From Clostridiales bacterium UBA929 (lineage in GTDB: Bacteria > Bacillota > Clostridia > Oscillospirales > UBA929), in contig DBDP01000031.1 of assembly GCA_002293625.1 (NCBI GenBank), positions 1 to 5,854 on the forward strand: DNA of 5,854 bases. Reading direction: 5' to 3'. The notes under the pieces were generated by a model. The model had not been told where the DNA came from. It saw only the letters and a list, made by a program, of their open reading frames with translations, and did not search any database. Of the stretch, positions 1 to 3,578 are shown piece after piece (within the stretch, counting starts at the first letter, position 1; each line of letters begins with the position of its first letter). A program made the position numbers and the translations under genes.

Positions 1-192
1 AGCTATATTGTAAACACCCCCATGATCAGTATCAAAGTGTCCGTTCATTATCGAAATATTATGACCCTCGAAAACAAATTGCGCGAACCGACTCATATTC
101 TTGCTTGTTACAGGTATTCCAAGCAGTTTTTCGTAGAAATCGATCGATTTGTCAAAGTCATTTACTATCAGGTATATTGAACCCAAATGCAT
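1..192 (-). CDS. VOC (glyoxalase/bleomycin-resistance fold) family protein, N-terminal part
   Basis: Only the first 64 codons are in the window; the gene continues past the left edge. The protein begins MHLGSIYLIVNDFDKSIDFY and continues EKLLG. This is the first beta-alpha unit of a vicinal oxygen chelate domain: a beta strand, then the D-x-x-K-S-x-x-F-Y helix and the L-G turn. Residues 37-50 (FAQFVFEGHNISIM) fit the next strands. The family includes glyoxalases, dioxygenases and drug-binding resistance proteins, usually single domains of 115-140 residues. The metal ligands and the specificity-determining half are not visible, so no substrate can be named. The ATG at 192-190 is chosen because AAGGGAGG (207-200) lies 7 nt upstream and a good promoter precedes it. 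The gene appears to be monocistronic at its 5' side, since the tRNA unit upstream has its own terminator. Confidence 0.85.
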   Translation of the reverse strand, partial: MHLGSIYLIVNDFDKSIDFYEKLLGIPVTSKNMSRFAQFVFEGHNISIMNGHFDTDHGGVYNIA

Positions 193-223
193 GCGAGAAC
201 CTCCCTTCAGTTATTGCAAATCC

Positions 224-252
224 AGTATACCGCATACCGGTTAGTTTTTCAA
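224..252 (-). promoter_or_regulatory. Sigma-A-type promoter of the VOC gene
   Basis: On the minus strand, TTGAAA (252-247) and TATACT (229-224) are separated by 17 bp, about 32 bp before the start codon. The spacer and -10 region contain two close copies of GGTAT, but no convincing operator dyad. Confidence 0.7.
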
Positions 253-264
253 TCAGCCCAGCCT

Positions 265-323
265 AAAAAACAAACGCGAACGCCTCTCCGACAAAAAAAC
301 ATCGGGCAGGGTTCGCATTTGTT
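265..323 (-). terminator. Rho-independent terminator of tRNA-Ser
   Basis: A long hairpin starts a few bases after the tRNA 3' end. The 13-nt arms at 323-311 and 281-269 (AACAAATGCGAAC and GTTCGCGTTTGTT) pair fully with one G-U. Inner CCT/AGG and CCGA/TCGG pairs extend the stem, and a T run at 270-265 follows on the minus strand. The T-rich apical loop is unusual but does not break the outer stem. Confidence 0.85.
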
Positions 324-329
324 CTTAAT

Positions 330-419
330 TGGCGGAGAGGATGGGATTTGAACCCATGGTACGTTTTTGCGTACACACGATTTCCAGTCGTGCTCCTTCG
401 GCCGCTCGGACACCTCTCC
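330..419 (-). tRNA. tRNA-Ser, anticodon GGA, CCA encoded
   Basis: The acceptor stem GGAGAGG (419-413) pairs with CCTCTCC (340-334), followed by discriminator G and an encoded CCA (332-330). The anticodon stem CACGA/TCGTG holds loop CTGGAAA with anticodon GGA (385-383), which reads UCC and UCU. A long class II variable arm (GTACG, loop CAAAAA, CGTAC) and a T arm GGG-TTCAAAT-CCC identify it as serine-specific. All paired elements look intact. The gene has its own promoter and terminator and is not part of a visible tRNA cluster. Confidence 0.97.
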
Positions 420-446
420 TTGTGTCAAACGAAAGACTTCAACGGT

Positions 447-475
447 ATTATAGACGCTTCGCGTCACGTTGTCAA
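447..475 (-). promoter_or_regulatory. Consensus promoter of tRNA-Ser
   Basis: On the minus strand a perfect TTGACA (475-470) and a perfect TATAAT (452-447) are separated by 17 bp. Transcription would start near 440, giving a leader of about 20 nt before the mature tRNA 5' end at 419. The spacer carries a small dyad, GACGC-GAA-GCGTC (465-453). Confidence 0.92.
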
Positions 476-476
476 G

Positions 477-535
477 AAAAACAAAACCTTGAGGTTCAGA
501 TTCACTGCCTTGGCTTTTGGGGGAACTCAAGTTTT
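477..535 (-). terminator. Possible second terminator between the PIN toxin gene and tRNA-Ser
   Basis: On the minus strand, AAAACTTGAGTTC (535-523) can pair with GAACCTCAAGGTTTT (497-483) with two single-base bulges, across a loop of about 25 nt. It is followed by GTTTTTC (482-476), ending at the tRNA -35 box. The bulges and the large loop make it weaker than its neighbours. It may act in tandem with the hairpin at 541-572 to isolate the tRNA promoter. Confidence 0.45.
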
Positions 536-540
536 CATCG

Positions 541-572
541 AAAAACGCACCGCCGGAATCCGATGGGGCGGT
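541..572 (-). terminator. Terminator after the PIN-domain toxin gene
   Basis: On the minus strand ACCGCC (572-567) pairs with GGCGGT (555-550) across a 12-nt loop, followed by GCG and TTTTT (545-541). It begins 8 bp after the toxin stop codon. The hairpin shares sequence with those at 1275-1303 and 1663-1691, but its right side differs where it merges with an 18-bp repeat. Confidence 0.7.
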
Positions 573-582
573 TACTTTGCTT
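565..582. repeat. 18-bp direct repeat, copy 1
   Basis: GGGGCGGTTACTTTGCTT on the plus strand recurs exactly at 1485-1502. This copy covers the first two bases of the toxin stop codon's complement and the left end of the toxin terminator. The second copy forms one arm of the terminator of the small peptide gene. The two copies are 920 bp apart and bracket the PIN/antitoxin operon. Confidence 0.85.
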
Positions 583-991
583 ATTTTACGAGTAATGCAA
601 TGAGCTCTTCCGGCGCAATAGCGGGAACAGGCGAGCGGAGAAAGCCCGACTTGTCGCGGGTGATAATATAATCCGCTTTAACGCGATTCGCCACGGACGC
701 CAAAACCGCGTCTTCAAAGCCCTCCATGCCCGAAGCGAACGCGGCGTCTATATCCGCCGGAACAACGTCACACATCCCAAGCAGTCCCACAAACGCTTTC
801 AAAACAGGCTTGGTTTTTGCTTTATCGCTTCGGCTCATGATATAGTGAATATCCGTAATAGTGCTTGCGGGCAGAACAGCCTCAATTTTATTTTGGATGG
901 ACAGTTTGATCACTTCATATGCCGCTTGATGGAAGCCCTCTCGTTTCAAAAGCGTATCCAGCACAACATTGGTGTCCAATATCACCTTCAC
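581..991 (-). CDS. PIN-domain ribonuclease toxin (VapC-like, PIN_3-type)
   Basis: This 136-residue protein is a single PIN domain, the Mg-dependent RNase fold of VapC toxins. The opening MKVILDTNVVLD supplies catalytic Asp6. Residues 42-51 (ASTITDIHYI) give the second helix motif with Asp47. GFEDAVLASVA (91-101) contains Glu93 and Asp94, and DYIITRDKSGF (107-117) carries Asp113 in the strand before the last helix. The acidic set expected for activity is therefore present, and the length suits the family. The start is GTG (991-989), overlapping the antitoxin TGA as GTGA; translation is probably coupled, as the only SD-like sequence (GGAAAGG) is about 11 nt upstream. The paired antitoxin and shared promoter support a toxin role in stress growth arrest or locus maintenance. 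The RNA target (initiator tRNA, other tRNA, rRNA or mRNA) cannot be read from sequence. Confidence 0.9.
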   Translation of the reverse strand: MKVILDTNVVLDTLLKREGFHQAAYEVIKLSIQNKIEAVLPASTITDIHYIMSRSDKAKTKPVLKAFVGLLGMCDVVPADIDAAFASGMEGFEDAVLASVANRVKADYIITRDKSGFLRSPVPAIAPEELIALLVK

Positions 992-1206
992 CCGCGAACC
1001 AGCCTTTCCGCTTTTGCTTCCTCAAGCGTCATTCCGCTATCCGGGATTACGCCGATCAGAGAATCCAACACCGCCAGCTTATCGTCTTGCAAGTTCGTGA
1101 GCTTTACAATGCTCTTTCCGTTCTTTGTGATGAGAATGTCTTCCGTCAATGCAAGAGACAAGTATTTGCCGATGTTCGTTTTCAATTCGGTCGCTGTGAT
1201 TACCAT
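988..1206 (-). CDS. Phd/YefM-type antitoxin
   Basis: This 72-residue protein opens MVITATELKTNIGKYLSLAL, the characteristic N-terminus of the Phd/YefM fold (short strand, then the T-E-L-K-x-N-x-G-K-Y-L helix). The segment EDILITKNGKSIVKLTNL (22-39) gives the strand-turn-strand with the conserved I-T-K-N-G-K. The C-terminal third (DSLIGVIPDSGMTLEEAKAERL) is charged and probably unfolded when free; in this family that part binds and inhibits the toxin. The ATG at 1206-1204 is preferred over an upstream in-frame start at 1269 because GGAGGG sits 8 nt before it and the promoter and operator occupy the region further upstream. The N-terminal domain probably binds the 1226-1265 inverted repeat to repress the operon. 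It overlaps the toxin gene by 4 bp. Confidence 0.9.
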   Translation of the reverse strand: MVITATELKTNIGKYLSLALTEDILITKNGKSIVKLTNLQDDKLAVLDSLIGVIPDSGMTLEEAKAERLVRG

Positions 1207-1225
1207 GATTGTCCCTCCGTCTTCG

Positions 1226-1265
1226 CAATATCGCACGGTTATTGTATCACCATCGTGCGATATTG
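1226..1265. promoter_or_regulatory. Operator of the toxin-antitoxin operon (12-bp perfect inverted repeat)
   Basis: CAATATCGCACG (1226-1237) and CGTGCGATATTG (1254-1265) are perfect inverted arms with a 16-bp spacer holding the -10 box. One arm abuts and overlaps the -35 region and the other covers the expected start of transcription. Binding by the antitoxin or toxin-antitoxin complex would therefore block RNA polymerase, as is usual for Phd/YefM and VapB loci. Because transcription should begin inside the left arm, a DNA operator is more likely than an RNA hairpin. Confidence 0.8.
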
Positions 1266-1269
1266 TCAA
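1241..1269 (-). promoter_or_regulatory. Promoter of the antitoxin-toxin operon
   Basis: On the minus strand a perfect TTGACA (1269-1264) and TACAAT (1246-1241) are separated by 17 bp. The expected start is near 1234, giving a leader of about 28 nt before the antitoxin ATG. The whole promoter is enclosed by the inverted-repeat operator. Confidence 0.88.
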
Positions 1270-1274
1270 GCGTT

Positions 1275-1303
1275 AAAAACACCCCGCCGGAATCCGGCGG
1301 GGT
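1275..1303 (-). terminator. Strong minus-strand terminator upstream of the toxin-antitoxin operon
   Basis: Arms ACCCCGCCGG (1281-1290) and CCGGCGGGGT (1294-1303) form a perfect 10-bp stem with a 3-nt loop. On the minus strand they are followed by G and TTTTT (1279-1275). It would stop transcripts entering from the right just before the antitoxin promoter. No intact gene ends at it; only an unidentified reading-frame tail (1311-1364) lies immediately upstream. Confidence 0.85.
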
Positions 1304-1310
1304 TAGTAAT

Positions 1311-1364
1311 TTATATTGATAACAGCTTTTGTGGCTTCTTCAAAAATGCAAAATAAATGAAAAA
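1311..1364 (-). pseudogene. Possible orphan C-terminal reading-frame tail
   Basis: After an in-frame TGA at 1367-1365, the minus strand reads FFIYFAFLKKPQKLLSI and then stops with TAA 8 bp before a strong terminator. There is no start codon or ribosome binding site for it. A coding-like end placed directly against a terminator suggests the stub of a gene whose upstream part was replaced by the small peptide module. Seventeen codons is too little to name a family, and chance is a real alternative. The same AT-rich stretch also lies just upstream of the plus-strand promoter and may simply be its UP-like region. Confidence 0.2.
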
Positions 1365-1377
1365 TCACACAGCACCC

Positions 1378-1407
1378 TTGACGTACTCGCTCCCGCCGTG
1401 GTATACT
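1378..1407 (+). promoter_or_regulatory. Plus-strand promoter of a short convergent (antisense) RNA
   Basis: TTGACG (1378-1383) and TATACT (1402-1407) are separated by 18 bp. Upstream, A-tracts at 1342-1346, 1350-1353 and 1360-1364 occur at roughly helical spacing, as expected for an UP element or curved DNA. The start would be near 1414. It is the only convincing plus-strand promoter in the window and points at the 3' end of the small peptide gene. Confidence 0.72.
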
Positions 1408-1462
1408 GCGAGCAGAGGGGCGGCACCTCAACGGTCTTCGCCTCAGAAGATTACTCTATAAT

Positions 1463-1504
1463 AAAGTAACCGCTACCTTGACTCGGGGCGGTTACTTTGC
1501 TTTT
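1463..1504. terminator. Shared, probably bidirectional terminator
   Basis: AAAGTAACCGC (1463-1473) and GCGGTTACTTT (1488-1498) are perfect 11-bp inverted arms with a 14-nt loop. The plus strand continues GCTTTTA, a fair U-tract for the antisense RNA. The minus strand continues ATTATAG after TTT, a weaker tail for the peptide mRNA. The peptide stop codon lies inside the stem. The right arm is part of the 18-bp repeat also found at 565-582. Confidence 0.75.
1485..1502. repeat. 18-bp direct repeat, copy 2
   Basis: This stretch is identical to 565-582. On the minus strand it encodes the last codons and stop of the small peptide and forms one arm of its terminator. If the next 10 coding bases of both genes are also aligned on the minus strand, similarity continues with a few mismatches. 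Copy 1 may therefore be a remnant of the same kind of module. Confidence 0.85.
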
Positions 1505-1566
1505 ATGACGCGGATGAGTGACGCCAAGGCTTGAAGTAGCTTCCGAACCTCGACTATGTACTGCAT
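1492..1566 (-). CDS. 24-residue cationic amphipathic peptide, candidate type I toxin
   Basis: The ATG at 1566-1564 follows a near-perfect Shine-Dalgarno, GAGGAGGTGAT, and the frame runs 24 codons to TAA. The peptide starts MQYIVEVRKLLQ, continues ALASLIRVI and ends KAK. It has five basic residues and one acidic. Polar residues at 2, 6, 9, 12, 16 and 19 recur every three to four positions, so a helix would have one hydrophobic and one cationic-polar face. That suggests a membrane-surface or membrane-inserting peptide. It has its own promoter (1623-1652), a leader hairpin over the ribosome binding site, and a convergent antisense RNA at its 3' end, all typical of type I toxins. I do not recognise the family: it lacks the Fst pattern and is shorter than Ldr, TxpA/BsrG or holin-like toxins. 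Toxicity is inference; a signalling or regulatory micropeptide is the alternative. Confidence 0.65.
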   Translation of the reverse strand: MQYIVEVRKLLQALASLIRVIKAK

Positions 1567-1571
1567 CGCAT

Positions 1572-1587
1572 CACCTCCTCGCGGAGG
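1572..1587 (-). promoter_or_regulatory. Shine-Dalgarno sequestering hairpin of the small peptide mRNA
   Basis: On the minus strand CCTCC (1587-1583), loop GCGA and GGAGG (1578-1574) form a 5-bp GC-rich hairpin with a GNRA tetraloop. Its 3' arm is the Shine-Dalgarno itself, followed by TGATGCG and the ATG. Fst and other type I toxin mRNAs carry comparable leader structures that limit translation until the mRNA is processed or refolds. The same GAGGTG (1577-1572) is complementary to CACCTC in the convergent RNA. Confidence 0.65.
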
Positions 1588-1622
1588 ACAAAGACCGCCA
1601 GACACCGTCCATGCTCATGTGT

Positions 1623-1652
1623 ATTTTACCATTGTATTGTCGGTTTCGTCAA
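1623..1652 (-). promoter_or_regulatory. Promoter of the small peptide gene
   Basis: On the minus strand TTGACG (1652-1647) and TAAAAT (1628-1623) are separated by 18 bp. The start should be near 1616, giving a 5' leader of about 50 nt that contains the Shine-Dalgarno hairpin. The -35 box and spacing match those of the convergent promoter at 1378-1407. Confidence 0.7.
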
Positions 1653-1662
1653 TCATTATCAT

Positions 1663-1691
1663 CGAAAATGCCCCGCCGGATTCGGCAGGGC
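1663..1691 (-). terminator. Terminator of the ABC transporter operon
   Basis: On the minus strand GCCCTGCC (1691-1684) pairs with GGCGGGGC (1677-1670), including one G-U, across a 6-nt loop, and ATTTTCG follows. It begins about 30 bp after the last stop codon of the operon. The U-tract is short. On the plus strand the hairpin is followed by GGTTTTCTT, so it may also stop transcription in the other direction. Confidence 0.65.
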
Positions 1692-1721
1692 GGTTTTCTT
1701 GCAAACACCGGGAAAAACCCC

Positions 1722-3578
1722 CTACACCCCATCCTCCGTGCGGATGGTCTCCACGGTGTTCTGCTTGCGAAGGCGCGAGGCGGCGAAGCGCATTGATATA
1801 AAGGTCACGGCGAACACGCCGAGGACGCACTCCGCGATTGCGACCCACGGCACGGTAAACGGGAATTGGTAATCGCCTTCCGTCACGCCGAGGAACACGA
1901 GCCACGCCGCGAGAATCCCGACCGGCAACCCGAACAGTAATGCGCGGACGGAGCAGAGGATGCTCTCCAGCGTCAACATACGCCCGATACCGCCCCGCGT
2001 CATGCCGGTGCTTTGCAGCACGGCGAACTCCCGACGCCGCAGACGCACGTTGGTGGAGATGGTGCTGACGACGTTTGTAAGCGCGATCAGAATCAGTAAG
2101 CCCACAAACCCGTAGACGAACACGGAGACAAGGTTTGATATCCGCATTTCAACCATTGACTCCTCTTGGTAATTTATATACCCTATCGATTGCTCCGGGA
2201 ACAGTTCTTGCCCCGCGTTTTGCGCGTGAACCAGGAAGTCCGCCGCGTCTTCCGCCAGCGCGAACCATGCGTACATCGTTGTGGGATCGGGGATTTCGGG
2301 GACGATTAGGTTCAGGTTCTCGGTGCCGAGCGACATCTGAATCTCGTTCGGGACGTCGTTCAGCAGCCCGACGGACGGGTATTCCAGCGTTTTCCCGCTT
2401 TCGGAGGTGACGGTGAGCGTCTCTCCCGCCAAATGGTCAAACGGTCTTGTGGCGATCCTTTTTTCGCCCTCCGCCACGCGCCACGAGTTATAAACGATAC
2501 CGCTCCCGGCGGGTACACCCGCTTGCCGGCACAGTTCCTCGTAATGCAGGCGGTCGACCGCGATCATCTGCACCTCATACTCTGTGCTGTCGATGACCGC
2601 CGTGTGGGATATGTCCGTCCCGACGGCATACACGGAAACGCCCTCATATTCCAGCAGCCGCGCTGTTAAGCGCTCGGCTTCCTCGTGGGTCAGCCCTTTT
2701 TCTCCTTCTCCGCCGTGCAATACCATCAGCGCGGTGGCGTCAACGCCCGTCACCGCCGCATCCAGCAGCTGCGACATATGGATATGCAGGCTCGCCGCCG
2801 CAAGCAGCATCACAATGCTGATGGTGATCGAAACAACGGTCGCGCGGAAGTTCCGGCGGCTGCGCTTGAGGGATTTTGCCGCGAGCGTGCCCTCCACGCC
2901 GAACAGGAGATGGGTCAGCCGTGAGGTTTTTACACTTTTTTTCTTTAGTTTTATCTCGCCGGAACGCCGGATAGCGTCTATTGCGGGGATTTTCGATGCT
3001 CGCCGCGCCGGAAGCCACGCCGAGAGCATTACGGTTGCAAACGAAACAATAACCGACGCGAGAATCGCCATCGGCGAGACGGTGAACATCAACACAAGAG
3101 CCGTGTCTTCCGCGAAAAAGTCGTTGATGTACCCCAGTAGGTGGTTCGCGATCGACAGCCCCGTAAACTGAATCAGTATACCGAGCAGCACCCCCAGCGG
3201 GATTCCCACCGAGGAGAAGAACACGCCCTCGTACATCACGGTGGCGGCGATCTGCCGTTTGGTCGCGCCGGTGCTTTTCAAAATTCCGAATTGGCTTGTG
3301 CGCTCTCCCGCCGATGCGCGGAACGCGTTACTCACGACGATTACCGACGCCAGCGCGACGATGCCGCCGAAAACCGAAGCAAGCATAATCATGATGCGGT
3401 TTACTTGATCCTGCTCCCGCCCTTCGGATACGGCTTCAAACGTCGCCATGCCGCTTGCCGCGAAACCGCAGATCGCCGTCACCATCGCGACGCAGAGGAT
3501 GATGCCCAGCATCGTCCAAAGTGTGCGCGTTTTGCTCTTCTCGATTTGCGTGAGAGCCAATTTCGCTGTCAGTCTCAT
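1722..3578 (-). CDS. FtsX-like ABC transporter permease, second of the pair
   Basis: This 618-residue integral membrane protein has two FtsX-like halves and about eight membrane segments: near 18-42, 62-85, 113-140, 162-188, 246-267, 482-508, 536-563 and 574-598. The first half has the cytoplasmic coupling segment RTSQFGILKSTGATKRQI (93-110) and ends with PARRASKIPAIDAIR. The second half has the matching RRREFAVLQSTGMTRGGI and closes NTVETIR. Residues 268-480 form a large extracytoplasmic domain. Such permeases do not usually channel small substrates; MacB, LolCDE and BceAB relatives transmit ATPase movement to the outside to expel or pull lipids, lipoproteins or peptides. The domain order resembles a shortened BceB-like or Clostridial FtsX exporter, but the substrate is unknown. 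The ATG (3578-3576) overlaps the upstream permease stop as ATGA, with GGAGG 10 nt before it. It probably forms a heterodimer with the 3575-5440 product. Confidence 0.92.
   Translation of the reverse strand: MRLTAKLALTQIEKSKTRTLWTMLGIILCVAMVTAICGFAASGMATFEAVSEGREQDQVNRIMIMLASVFGGIVALASVIVVSNAFRASAGERTSQFGILKSTGATKRQIAATVMYEGVFFSSVGIPLGVLLGILIQFTGLSIANHLLGYINDFFAEDTALVLMFTVSPMAILASVIVSFATVMLSAWLPARRASKIPAIDAIRRSGEIKLKKKSVKTSRLTHLLFGVEGTLAAKSLKRSRRNFRATVVSITISIVMLLAAASLHIHMSQLLDAAVTGVDATALMVLHGGEGEKGLTHEEAERLTARLLEYEGVSVYAVGTDISHTAVIDSTEYEVQMIAVDRLHYEELCRQAGVPAGSGIVYNSWRVAEGEKRIATRPFDHLAGETLTVTSESGKTLEYPSVGLLNDVPNEIQMSLGTENLNLIVPEIPDPTTMYAWFALAEDAADFLVHAQNAGQELFPEQSIGYINYQEESMVEMRISNLVSVFVYGFVGLLILIALTNVVSTISTNVRLRRREFAVLQSTGMTRGGIGRMLTLESILCSVRALLFGLPVGILAAWLVFLGVTEGDYQFPFTVPWVAIAECVLGVFAVTFISMRFAASRLRKQNTVETIRTEDGV

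Larger units (their letters stand above)
1414..1504 (+). ncRNA. Candidate antisense antitoxin RNA, about 90 nt
   Basis: The RNA is predicted from the promoter at 1378-1407 and the hairpin with T-rich tail ending near 1504. It contains no ATG or GTG start with a ribosome binding site, so it is probably noncoding. Its 3' part (about 1460-1504) is fully complementary to the 3' end of the peptide mRNA, including the last codons and the stop. Its 5' part holds CACCTC (1424-1429), which could pair with the GAGGTG of the peptide Shine-Dalgarno. A small internal hairpin TCTTC-GCCTCA-GAAGA follows. The layout matches RNAII of the Fst/par type I systems: convergent RNAs sharing a terminator, plus a second contact near the start of translation. 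The exact ends are estimates, and no expression evidence exists here. Confidence 0.6.

Noticed and set aside
249..530. A 93-codon minus-strand frame across the tRNA
   Set aside because: It reads through the tRNA-Ser gene, its promoter and its terminator, so it cannot be a protein gene.
1207..1269. Longer N-terminus for the antitoxin starting at 1269
   Set aside because: The extra 21 codons would span the promoter and operator and lie upstream of the expected transcription start. The internal ATG at 1206 has a strong ribosome binding site and begins the family motif directly.
541..1303. The three GC-rich palindromes considered as a CRISPR or REP array
   Set aside because: Spacing is irregular, there are no spacers, and each copy sits at a gene end with a T-tract, so terminators explain them.
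845..1356. Two overlapping plus-strand frames of about 145 codons across the toxin-antitoxin operon
   Set aside because: They are antisense to the well-supported PIN toxin and antitoxin genes and cross the operator and terminator. Neither has a promoter or ribosome binding site.
1463..1498. Inverted repeat considered as an insertion-sequence end
   Set aside because: No transposase or target-site duplication is visible, and both arms lie within one hairpin at the 3' end of the small peptide gene.
1572..1618. A leader reading frame (MSMDGVWRSLSSARR) before the small peptide, ending inside its Shine-Dalgarno
   Set aside because: Its start codons lie at or within a few bases of the expected transcription start and have no ribosome binding site. 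Translation is possible on leaderless mRNA but unsupported.
2584..3171. A 195-codon open frame on the plus strand
   Set aside because: It lies wholly inside the minus-strand permease gene, whose translation has clear FtsX motifs and membrane segments. The plus frame is low-complexity and has no ribosome binding site.
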